NCBI RefSeq assembly: GCF_000355805.1
Contig: NZ_CM001837.1
Coordinates: 3,109,966-3,173,965 of the forward strand
Origin: Dokdonia sp. PRO95
GTDB taxonomy: Bacteria > Bacteroidota > Bacteroidia > Flavobacteriales > Flavobacteriaceae
Length of the DNA stretch: 64,000 nucleotides
Reading direction: 5' to 3'
Numbering within the stretch: position 1 is the first letter of the stretch; each line of letters opens with the position of its first letter. Below the pieces are notes generated by a model that saw only the letters and a program-made list of their open reading frames with translations, was not told the DNA's origin and searched no databases. This document shows positions 1-8,550 of the stretch, piece after piece. The translations under genes were made by a program, and so were the position numbers.

Positions 1-3000
1 CGAGAGAGGTGTAAAAGGTCTTGAAGATATTGAGACGTACATTGAAGACTTTTATAAGGAAGAAGATCACTTTCTGCCTAAAAATGGTTGTCCGCTGGAG
101 GTAATAAGCGTGAATGACGAAATAGAGCTTATACTCATAAACTCACAATGGTATATTGAGGATTGGAGTAAAACGGACGGAATTAATGATAAGTGTGAGT
201 TAAAGACAAGAGTACAATATAATACCTTGCTCGCTAGTGAAATGCGTAAAGCTCGTCACAAAACAGTGCTTATCGCTATGCATCATCCTTTATACTCAAA
301 TGGTATTTATGGGGGAGAAATCCCGTCTACTGTTGTATATAAACCTACTTCTGAAAATGCATTTATACCACTTGCAGGAGCCTCGTGGTCATTTTTAAGA
401 TCACAAGGAGGCCTTTCTAAGCAAGACCGATATAATCCTCTTATGAACGAGTTAATGTCTACCATAGAACTAGCTGCGTTTGATGTTCCTAAGGTAATTA
501 TAGTTTCTGGTCATGAACGCTCTTTGCAGTATATAGATCACGGGGCTATAAAACAAGTAATTACGGGAACGGGAAGTAGTGTAAAACCTGCCCGTTTGAG
601 TAAGAGAGGACTGTTTACCTCAACAAAGCCTGGATATACAGAAGTAAGAATTTATGAAGACAACTCATCATCTGTTCACTTCTTTACTTTGCAAGACGGT
701 GCGTTTAAAGAAGCCTTTAGCCAGAGAGGTGTTCCTAGGCTGTTTCCTGGTGGGCAACCAGAACCTTATAACCTTGATTCTCTTACTACAGTATTTCCTA
801 AAACAGTGAAGGCATCTGTGTATCCTGCAGAGGCTGTAAAGAAATCTGAGAAGTATGAAAAATTTTGGGGTAAACATTATCGATATGTATACGGAGTTGA
901 TGTAGAAGCACCCGTTGTACTACTCGATACCCTGTACGGAGGACTTACTGTAGAAAGAGCAGGTGGTGGAAACCAGACTAACGGTTTGCGACTAGTAACA
1001 AAAGACGATAAAGAGTATAACATGCGAGCTATTGCAAAAGACCCAATCGCCTTTCTTAAATCTGCTGGATATAATGATCTTGATGGAGAGAGTTATTTTA
1101 AAGGAACTGTGCCGGCGAGTATCATTAAAGATTTTTACACCGCTGCACATCCCTATGGCGCTTTTGCTATCCCTAGACTAGCAGGCGCTATAAAATTACC
1201 ACATACGCATCCTAAATTATTTTATGTGCCTAAGCAAAAACTTCTAGGCAACTTTAATAAAACACATGGAAATCAATTATACATGATTGTCGAAAAACCT
1301 GATGGCGATTTTGATAATTCACATATGTTTAGGTTTAGTAAGGAAGTAGAAAGCACTCAGGATCTTTTTAAAGAACTACGCGAAGATGATCAAAATCAAC
1401 TTGATGAAAGAACTTATATAAGAGCTCGCATTTTTGATATGCTCATAGGTGATTGGGATAGACATGAGGATCAATGGCGCTGGGCACAAAGTCAAGTAGA
1501 TGAGAAAGAAGGAACTACCATATACACTGCTGTCCCTAGAGATCGCGATCAAGTGTTTGCAAAGTTTGATGGTTCATTTCTTACCTCAATGCAAAAAGTG
1601 ATGAGTGGTTTGAGACAGTTTGGTAATTACGGCCCAGATATTCCATACATAGAACAATTTAGCCAGAGCGCTATTAATCTCGACCGGGCCTTAGTGATGC
1701 ATTCAGATAAGTCTGTGTGGATAGAAGAGATGAAGTATATCCAGCAAAATATCACACCTGAAGTGGTAAAAAAGGCTTTTAGTGAGGCTCCAATTGAAAT
1801 TCAAGATGAGATATGGAAAGGTATTCAAACTGATCTTCTCTCACGTAAAGACAACCTAGAGGACATTGTACAGAGGTACTACAAGCACTTTCTAGAGTTT
1901 CAAGTGCTCAAGGGAACCGATAAAGACGACCATTTTGATATCCAGAATCTTGCTAATGGTGAGGTACGTGTAACGGGCTATAGAATTAAAGATGGTGAAA
2001 AAGGAAACGTATTATTTGATCGTACTTTTAATCCTGTTGATACTAAAGATATCTGGATTTATGGACTTGATGACAAAGATGTATTTGATGTGCAAGGTGA
2101 ACATAAAAGTGCGATTAACATTGTGCTATCTGGAGGATTAGATAATGATACTTATGAAATTATTGGTGGAAATAATGTTACCATATACGATCAAAAATCT
2201 ACTAATAATAAGATTGTAGATAAAGGGAATGCGACAAGGCACATAGATGACATTTATGAAAACCGCATTTACGATGCAGAGAGAACACCTAAAAAAGGAG
2301 GAAGCTTTGGTCTTGAGGCGGTCTATAATCCAGATGAAGGTTTCTCTCCAAGAATACAATTTGGAAAAGCTACTTTAGGATTTGAAAGAAATCCTTTTAC
2401 TACAAAATTTGAGCTAGATGCTCGCTATATTTCCCTTACACAAGCTGGTGATGTTAACTTATCATGGCACAAAGCACACCTTTTTCATGACTGGAATTTC
2501 AAAGTTTTTGGACGAGCAACTACTGCAAATTTTACAGAAAACTTTTTCGGAGAAGGTAATAGTTCACTATACAACACCACCAACTCTTTTGACGCAAACC
2601 GCATTAATATGCAGTACCTCACAGGTGGTATAGGATTGTATTACAATGGAGAATACGGTACCACTTCTGAGATTGACATATCTTATGAAGATATAAACGT
2701 GGGACCTCAAAATAATACTAGCATAGTAGATGCTCGTTATTTTGTAATAACAGGGCTCTATAATTATCATAGTATCGATGATGAGCGATTCCCTACTCGC
2801 GGGATGGATGTGGCTATAAGAGGAAGTTTTCTTGATGAAGTAACCTGTACTAATACTGTAGGAGTGCTAGATCCTCGTCTTACGCTTTGGAATGCAATAG
2901 ATAGATCTCGTGATCTTGTACTTAAAACTAGTATAGCGGGACAGTTGCGCTTTGGAAATGATATACCATTCTATAAAGCAGCTTCGTTAGGAGCAAATAC

Positions 3001-3298
3001 AGGGTTGAGATCTTATAGGCAAGATCGTTTTATAGGCAAACAAGCGCTTGCAGCTTCAGCAGATCTGGCTTTCCAATTGAAACCCATTAAAACAGCATTT
3101 TTTCCATTGAGAATAGATATGTATGCAGGTTATGATACTGGAAGAGTCTGGAGCGAACTCATGGAAAGCAACACACTACATTATAGTTATGGTGGTGGTG
3201 TTAATCTTTCTACCGCTAGTGCTCTTAAAGGAAATATAAGCTACTTTGACGGTCCAGAAGGTGGAAGATTAGGCTTCGGCATATCATTAGGATTATAA
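1..3298 (+). CDS. phosphoesterase / kinase-like / Omp85-barrel fusion protein (5' end outside window)
   Basis: The reading frame is open from base 2 with no stop, and residues before the first internal GTG (110) match the complete paralogue at 3488-7213, so the gene is cut by the window edge. Visible parts, in order: the end of a calcineurin-like metallophosphoesterase (MHHP motif near 280-291), a middle segment with GGGNQT, GDWDRH and PRDRDQVF motifs resembling CotH/Fam20-type kinases, and a C-terminal surface-antigen (Omp85-like) beta-barrel. Two motifs differ from the paralogue: the metal-binding GHxH reads GHER (509-520; cgc instead of a His codon) and the barrel signature LRGY reads LRSY. 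The phosphoesterase may therefore be impaired while the other parts persist. It converges on its paralogue across a shared terminator. Family assignment of the ends is firm; the kinase-like reading is inference. Confidence 0.85.
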   Translation, partial: ERGVKGLEDIETYIEDFYKEEDHFLPKNGCPLEVISVNDEIELILINSQWYIEDWSKTDGINDKCELKTRVQYNTLLASEMRKARHKTVLIAMHHPLYSNGIYGGEIPSTVVYKPTSENAFIPLAGASWSFLRSQGGLSKQDRYNPLMNELMSTIELAAFDVPKVIIVSGHERSLQYIDHGAIKQVITGTGSSVKPARLSKRGLFTSTKPGYTEVRIYEDNSSSVHFFTLQDGAFKEAFSQRGVPRLFPGGQPEPYNLDSLTTVFPKTVKASVYPAEAVKKSEKYEKFWGKHYRYVYGVDVEAPVVLLDTLYGGLTVERAGGGNQTNGLRLVTKDDKEYNMRAIAKDPIAFLKSAGYNDLDGESYFKGTVPASIIKDFYTAAHPYGAFAIPRLAGAIKLPHTHPKLFYVPKQKLLGNFNKTHGNQLYMIVEKPDGDFDNSHMFRFSKEVESTQDLFKELREDDQNQLDERTYIRARIFDMLIGDWDRHEDQWRWAQSQVDEKEGTTIYTAVPRDRDQVFAKFDGSFLTSMQKVMSGLRQFGNYGPDIPYIEQFSQSAINLDRALVMHSDKSVWIEEMKYIQQNITPEVVKKAFSEAPIEIQDEIWKGIQTDLLSRKDNLEDIVQRYYKHFLEFQVLKGTDKDDHFDIQNLANGEVRVTGYRIKDGEKGNVLFDRTFNPVDTKDIWIYGLDDKDVFDVQGEHKSAINIVLSGGLDNDTYEIIGGNNVTIYDQKSTNNKIVDKGNATRHIDDIYENRIYDAERTPKKGGSFGLEAVYNPDEGFSPRIQFGKATLGFERNPFTTKFELDARYISLTQAGDVNLSWHKAHLFHDWNFKVFGRATTANFTENFFGEGNSSLYNTTNSFDANRINMQYLTGGIGLYYNGEYGTTSEIDISYEDINVGPQNNTSIVDARYFVITGLYNYHSIDDERFPTRGMDVAIRGSFLDEVTCTNTVGVLDPRLTLWNAIDRSRDLVLKTSIAGQLRFGNDIPFYKAASLGANTGLRSYRQDRFIGKQALAASADLAFQLKPIKTAFFPLRIDMYAGYDTGRVWSELMESNTLHYSYGGGVNLSTASALKGNISYFDGPEGGRLGFGISLGL

Positions 3299-3320
3299 TT
3301 AAATACTAGTTTTAGAGTTA

Positions 3321-3336
3321 CGCTTTCGCGAAAGCG
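3321..3336. repeat. palindrome CGCTTTCGCGAAAGCG (perfect copy)
   Basis: Perfect 16-bp copy of the dispersed palindrome, 22 bp after the stop of the first gene and between two convergent genes; extends to 18 bp with flanking A/T. Confidence 0.95.
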
Positions 3337-3414
3337 TGAAAAAGGAAATTTACCCCCTAAAAAAGAATCAAGTCTTAGTCTTTTACAACCTACACAAATT
3401 CAAAAATAGTACAC

Positions 3415-3446
3415 AAAAAAAGCTCCCAAATAGGGAGCTTTTTTTA
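3415..3446. terminator. bidirectional rho-independent terminator
   Basis: Stem AGCTCCC / GGGAGCT (3421-3427, 3433-3439) with loop AAATA, flanked by A7 on the left and T7 on the right. It sits between convergent genes and can serve both. Confidence 0.9.
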
Positions 3447-3487
3447 TGCATTAATGCGAGATTTTAAAGTCTTTCTATAAAGGATTA

Positions 3488-6400
3488 TTACAATCTTACA
3501 CCGAATCTAAAATCGATTCTCATACCATCTTCACCAGCAAACGCTCCTAGTTGGCCAGATACAGTATCTACCATATTTAACCAGAAACCTCCACCAAAGT
3601 TATTGTGCCACTTCTCACTATCTTCTCCATCAAGCCAAACACGACCTACATCTCCTCCGCCAAAAACACCTATCTGGATAGGAATCAATCCTGTAGAAAA
3701 TCTATTGAAACTATATCTCAAATCTGCCGAACCAGCTAGTGCTGATTCTCCTGTAAATCTATTAAATCTATATCCTCTCAAACCAGAATTTGCACCTAAA
3801 GATGCGGCTTGGTAGAACTCATAGTCATCACCTATGCGCACTTGAGCTTGCACAAGTGTTTTAAGGACTAACTTTCTGTTTTTAGACAAGGCATTATAAA
3901 ACCCTAATTTAGGATTTACATAAGCATACATTCTACTACCATCGCTTATATTGCGCTTTGCTCCTATTATTGTTGCAAAATCCATTCCTCTTGTGGGGTT
4001 AGCCTGGTTATCTGCACTTACATAGGTATAAGCTCCTTCTACGCCTATAAAAGATTGCCCTCCAAAGAAATTACTGCGATCTGGTGCAAATAAGCTAGCA
4101 TCATCTATCACTCGGCCACCTGTAGGTTCAATTTCAATACGCTCATAATTAAATACAAATCGCAATCTACTTCCAAAGGTGTTGTCACTTTCTACTCCTA
4201 TATGTGCGCCTACTTCCCCATTACGAACTCTATTGAAGTCTAACCCTAAATCATCATCATTATTTACAGTCTCGTTACCAAAACCAAAGAAGTTACGAGA
4301 AAAAGCTTCGTTTGTAAACTTACCTCCTACTATCAAGTTCCACTGCCCAAAAGCGTTTGCAAAATTCCCTTCATATTTTAAACTTAGGGACTCCGTAGCA
4401 AATGAATAAGTTCCATTTAGCGTATGCCTACTACTAAAAGGATCATTCTTAAAACCGTTAGTAGTAAACACATCATTTATTCCTATCAGAAAACCATCAT
4501 CAGGATTAAAACCTATAGCTGGTAAAATATTATTTGCATAACTCTTTTTCTTTAAGGGATCATAGGTGTTAAATGAATAAATATTTGACATTTTAAAACT
4601 TGCGCCTCCTTTTTCTTTTATCGTATTAGGCAATGTTTTGTGCTCATAAACCTTGAGGCGACGACCGTCTTTTATCTCGTAGATATCGTTGTTTTGTCCT
4701 CCTACAATTTTCATTCTTATAGGCGACTTTCCTTCTCCACTTACCTTAAAGCTATCATCATCATCAAGACCGTAAATCCATATCTCGCCAGTCTCATCAG
4801 AGTTTATAACACGATCTACAAAAGGAGTTTGAACTTCTCCATCTTTAATTCTTGATATCTGGACTCTAGTCTCCTTATCATTACGAGTAATTTCAAAATG
4901 ATCATCCTTATCTGTTCCTGTAAGTACTACTAGCGAAGCCAGATAATCATAATATTCACCTGCGATGTCAACAATGTTACCTCTACGTTCTTTAAGGCTT
5001 TTCTCAATCTCATCTACACCTACATCTTGAACTTCAAGAGGCAATTTTGTAAATGCTCTCGCGATATCTTCATCACTGAGATTATCTTGTATATATTGAG
5101 CTTGTGCTATCCAATCCTTCTTTACAGAATTCTTGGTGAGCACCCCACCAACCATTATTATACCTGCCTCGTTAATCCACTTTACATTTTCTAGATCTCC
5201 ATCATAATTTTGAAACTGTCTAGACGCTGGAATTAATGTTTTGAGTAATCCTAAAATAGCACCATCAAATTTTGAAAAAACCTGATCTCTATCTCTTGGA
5301 ATAGGCTTGTATATTTTTTTTCCATCACTATCAAAACGTGCCCATCTCCACTGGTCTGCGTGACGATCCCAGTCACCTATAAGCATATCAAAAATACGTG
5401 CTCGTAAATAGGAGTCTTCATCTACTTGATACTTCTCATCCTTACGTAAGTTTTCATAAAGATCATCTGTACTATCAATACTATCAGGGTTTCCAAAAGA
5501 AGGAACATCTAGAAAATCTTCGTCTGGGCGTTCTTCTATAATGTATAGTTCATTCCCGTACTCTGCATTGTACTTACCTAGTGCATCATGTTTGGGCACA
5601 TAAATTAAGCTAGGGTTTGTGTGATAAATACCCACTGCATCAGATAGCTCTGCCACCGCAAGGGAAGCATATGGATGTGCAGAAGTATAGAAATCTAAAA
5701 TTAAATCTTCTGTAAATGTATCTCTGAATTCTTCTTGAACAAAAACCTCTTTAAAAGCAACACTTTGTAGGAACTGCACTGCGCTCTTTCTCACTGCTCT
5801 TAAATTATAAGCTCTCCCATCTTTATCTTTAAGTCGTAAAGATCTCGTCTGGTGACCTCCACCCTTACGATCTACTGTAAAGCCGCCCATGAGTGTGTCT
5901 AGCGTAGCAACTTTAGCGGTTACTGGAGTTCCGTAAACAGCTCTATAATGATCTCCCCATAGTGACTCATGTACATCTGACACATCTGTATTATTCTGTG
6001 CATACACTGTAGCCATCACAGTCTCTGGATATATATCTGGTAGCGAATCTAAGTTTACTTCCTTACGAGGAGCAAAAACCTCTTTTGTATATAATAAAGT
6101 AGGTTCTCCTTGATTTGCCGCATAAAATCTTACAGATGAAGACTCATCTTCATATACGTCCAGAATAGCAAATCCCTGACCTCCGTAAGAAAACAAACCA
6201 TCGTCTCCTAAAGCTGCGGCACTGTTCTTTGCTCCTGCTCCGCTCACGATTTGCTTTATACCATCATGCTCTATATACTGGATACTATGCTCATGTCCTG
6301 ATGCAAAAATCACTTTATCTGTATCTCTCGCAAGTACAGAGATGCGCTGCATTAACTCATTATATTGCTTGTTATAGCGATCTTGAATTGACACTCCACC

Positions 6401-7213
6401 CTGTGATCTTACTTGGGTAACAAGAGACGCAAGAACAGGTAGTGGTAAATTACTCTGTGTAGGATACAATTGCTTTCTTATACCATACTTTCCACCATGT
6501 ATCCCATTTGTATACATCGGGTGGTGCATTACTACAAGAATAGTCTTTTCGTTATTCTTTTTGAACTCATTTTCTATTTCTAAAAATAAATCAGTTCTAT
6601 TCCTAATGTCACAATTATCATTAATTGTAGGATGCTTGTCCCAGTCTTCTAGATACCACTGTGTGTCTATAATCATTAACTCTACAGATTCACTTAAGCT
6701 TTTCATTTCAATAGGACACCCATTTTCAGGTTGAAATGCCTCCTTATCATCTAGCGCGTCTTCTATATACTTCTCTTGGCGCTTTACACCTTCTACGCCA
6801 TCTGCATACCAATCATGATTTCCTGGGATAAACATCGTTTTCCCCTTGAAGTTTTCGACTGCTGCTACTTGTATGTTTAATCTGCGCTCAGCTTCGGCTC
6901 TTTCTGGGTGTTTTTTTGATGGAAGTCCCGCATCATAAATATTGTCACCTAAAAAGATTGCATAGTCATTCTCTGTCTGTGCCGTGTCTATCACTTTCTT
7001 AAATGCGTCAAGAGCATAGGTGCTACCACCATCTTTATCTCCTCCTGCATCGCCTATGAGGTAGAAGGTTTTATGTATACGCTTTCGCGAAAGCGAACTA
7101 TTATCAAAACGAGAAGGCTCGCTTGACTCATCTGCATATTTAGGAGAATAAGTCGCACAACTACTAAGCAAAATGGCTACTGAGAAGTTAAGAAAACGGT
7201 AATATTTGTTCAT
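3488..7213 (-). CDS. lipoprotein-like calcineurin phosphoesterase / CotH-like kinase segment / Omp85 barrel fusion
   Basis: Encodes about 1241 residues. I start at the ATG at 7213, not the ATG at 7234, because it gives a lipoprotein signal (ILLSSC, Cys 19). Residues ~50-330 carry a complete calcineurin-like metallophosphoesterase set: GDAGG (54-58), GDN (89-91), GNHD (131-134), MHHP (~228) and GHEH (306-309). Residues ~445-700 hold a Gly-rich GGGHQT strand, LRAVRK, GDWDRH (613-618) and IPRDRDQVF (~638), which resembles the N-lobe, catalytic loop and metal-binding segment of CotH/Fam20/HipA-like kinases. Residues ~850-1241 form a surface-antigen/Omp85-like barrel with an LRGYR motif. Phosphoesterase and barrel assignments are family knowledge; the kinase reading is mine. 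A palindrome copy at 7080-7095 is read as LSRKR. Substrate unknown; most likely an outer-membrane enzyme. Confidence 0.9.
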   Translation of the reverse strand: MNKYYRFLNFSVAILLSSCATYSPKYADESSEPSRFDNSSLSRKRIHKTFYLIGDAGGDKDGGSTYALDAFKKVIDTAQTENDYAIFLGDNIYDAGLPSKKHPERAEAERRLNIQVAAVENFKGKTMFIPGNHDWYADGVEGVKRQEKYIEDALDDKEAFQPENGCPIEMKSLSESVELMIIDTQWYLEDWDKHPTINDNCDIRNRTDLFLEIENEFKKNNEKTILVVMHHPMYTNGIHGGKYGIRKQLYPTQSNLPLPVLASLVTQVRSQGGVSIQDRYNKQYNELMQRISVLARDTDKVIFASGHEHSIQYIEHDGIKQIVSGAGAKNSAAALGDDGLFSYGGQGFAILDVYEDESSSVRFYAANQGEPTLLYTKEVFAPRKEVNLDSLPDIYPETVMATVYAQNNTDVSDVHESLWGDHYRAVYGTPVTAKVATLDTLMGGFTVDRKGGGHQTRSLRLKDKDGRAYNLRAVRKSAVQFLQSVAFKEVFVQEEFRDTFTEDLILDFYTSAHPYASLAVAELSDAVGIYHTNPSLIYVPKHDALGKYNAEYGNELYIIEERPDEDFLDVPSFGNPDSIDSTDDLYENLRKDEKYQVDEDSYLRARIFDMLIGDWDRHADQWRWARFDSDGKKIYKPIPRDRDQVFSKFDGAILGLLKTLIPASRQFQNYDGDLENVKWINEAGIIMVGGVLTKNSVKKDWIAQAQYIQDNLSDEDIARAFTKLPLEVQDVGVDEIEKSLKERRGNIVDIAGEYYDYLASLVVLTGTDKDDHFEITRNDKETRVQISRIKDGEVQTPFVDRVINSDETGEIWIYGLDDDDSFKVSGEGKSPIRMKIVGGQNNDIYEIKDGRRLKVYEHKTLPNTIKEKGGASFKMSNIYSFNTYDPLKKKSYANNILPAIGFNPDDGFLIGINDVFTTNGFKNDPFSSRHTLNGTYSFATESLSLKYEGNFANAFGQWNLIVGGKFTNEAFSRNFFGFGNETVNNDDDLGLDFNRVRNGEVGAHIGVESDNTFGSRLRFVFNYERIEIEPTGGRVIDDASLFAPDRSNFFGGQSFIGVEGAYTYVSADNQANPTRGMDFATIIGAKRNISDGSRMYAYVNPKLGFYNALSKNRKLVLKTLVQAQVRIGDDYEFYQAASLGANSGLRGYRFNRFTGESALAGSADLRYSFNRFSTGLIPIQIGVFGGGDVGRVWLDGEDSEKWHNNFGGGFWLNMVDTVSGQLGAFAGEDGMRIDFRFGVRL
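7080..7095. repeat. palindrome copy inside coding sequence (read LSRKR)
   Basis: Perfect 16-bp copy within the N-terminal linker of the 3488-7213 gene, between the lipoprotein signal and the phosphoesterase domain. Confidence 0.95.
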
Positions 7214-7261
7214 GTCCTTGTTTTTAATGTACATTAGAGGTCTAACAGGCTTATAGTAACT

Positions 7262-8503
7262 ATGACTGAACTACTAGAAAAGACAGATAGATTTATTTCT
7301 GAACTATTTGATAATGAACTACCTAAGACATGTATATATCATAACTATGTCCATACCAAACGAGTACTTAAAAGTACCCAAGAAATAATTGATAATAGTG
7401 AAGAAAGTCTTAAAGATGAAGAAAAGCTCATCTTACAGCTTAGCGCACTACTACATGACATAGGATATGTAGATGGAACCGAAAATCATGAAGCGCGTAG
7501 TGCTCAAATGGCTGAAACGTTCTTAAAAGAACAAGGAGTTGAGACTTCCATCATTGAAGAAGTCAAAAAGGTGATTCTCGCTACAGATATGCGTGTAGAA
7601 CCTCAAACGTACCTAGAGAAAGTATTGAGAGATGCAGATGCATCACATTTTGCCAAGAATTATTTTCCTGAAGCAAGCGAATATTTGCGTCAAGAATTAA
7701 AAATTAAAGGCATTAAAGAATTTACCGCCGAAGAGTGGAATAAGGCAAATATTGAGATGTTTACTGTCAAGCATCGCTACTACACGCATTATGCACAAGA
7801 AAACTGGAAACCTAAAAAAGATAGTAACTTAAAAGACCTTACAAAAGCAAGAAAGAAGGCTAAAAAAGCACGCAAAAAGGAGAAACTAAAAGTCCAACTT
7901 AAAGATGCTAGCCCTGAAAAAGGCATACAGTCTATGTATCGCATAGCGCTGCGCAACCATATTAAATTAAGTGATATTGCAGATACTAAGGCAAACATCC
8001 TTCTTTCTGTAAATGCAATTGTGATTTCTCTCGCTCTAGCAAACCTAATCCCAAAACTAGAGTCTCCTAGCAATGCTCACCTTATTTACCCAACGGCTGT
8101 GTTTGTACTTTTTGCCATGATATCAATGATTATGTCTATAATTGCTACTCGACCTAATGTCACTAGGGGCGAGTTTGACAGAGAAGATGTAAAGTTGAAA
8201 AAGGTGAACCTACTCTTTTTTGGTAATTTTCATAAAATGAAACTAGAAGATTACGAATGGGCGATAGGAGAAATGCTTCAAGATAAAGAGTATATATATT
8301 CTGCTCTTACTAAAGATTTATATTTTCTTGGAGTCGTACTCGACAGAAAGTATAAACTATTGAGAATTACCTATAATATATTTATGGTAGGCATTGTTAT
8401 ATCTGTACTTACTTTTGCCGTGTTCTTTGCATACAGAGATCAAGCTGTTGAAGTCATGGAGGATGTAGAAGGCCTCACTAATGTAATATCAACACTACTA
8501 TAA
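7262..8503 (+). CDS. HD phosphohydrolase fused to Pycsar-effector (PycTM/DUF5706) domain
   Basis: 413 residues. The N-terminus is an HD domain: H31, HD pair at 65-66 (LLHDIG) and a later Asp near 129 (LRDADASH). A very basic linker (about 188-212, rich in KARKK) leads to a C-terminal domain of the PycTM/DUF5706 family, recognised by DIADTKANILLSVNA followed by two close membrane helices (~240-300) and a third near 367-390. PycTM proteins are known as membrane-acting effectors of Pycsar antiphage systems that respond to cCMP or cUMP, but no cyclase gene lies nearby. The HD domain could degrade or sense a nucleotide; this is inference. The gene starts only 48 bp from the divergent phosphoesterase gene and ends in a terminator shared with a convergent GAF gene. 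Confidence 0.85.
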   Translation: MTELLEKTDRFISELFDNELPKTCIYHNYVHTKRVLKSTQEIIDNSEESLKDEEKLILQLSALLHDIGYVDGTENHEARSAQMAETFLKEQGVETSIIEEVKKVILATDMRVEPQTYLEKVLRDADASHFAKNYFPEASEYLRQELKIKGIKEFTAEEWNKANIEMFTVKHRYYTHYAQENWKPKKDSNLKDLTKARKKAKKARKKEKLKVQLKDASPEKGIQSMYRIALRNHIKLSDIADTKANILLSVNAIVISLALANLIPKLESPSNAHLIYPTAVFVLFAMISMIMSIIATRPNVTRGEFDREDVKLKKVNLLFFGNFHKMKLEDYEWAIGEMLQDKEYIYSALTKDLYFLGVVLDRKYKLLRITYNIFMVGIVISVLTFAVFFAYRDQAVEVMEDVEGLTNVISTLL

Positions 8504-8510
8504 AAAGTAA

Positions 8511-8540
8511 AACGGGTTCTTTGCAGAACCCGTTTTTTTT
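8511..8540. terminator. bidirectional terminator
   Basis: Stem AACGGGTTC / GAACCCGTT (8511-8519, 8526-8534) followed by T8, between convergent genes. Confidence 0.9.
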
Positions 8541-8550
8541 ATGTGTTATC

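Noticed and set aside
3321-3336. The CGCTTTCGCGAAAGCG palindromes as rho-independent terminators or mobile REP-type elements
   Set aside because: Most copies lack a T-run, many lie inside genes, and separate genuine terminators often stand next to them; no conserved flanks beyond the palindrome.
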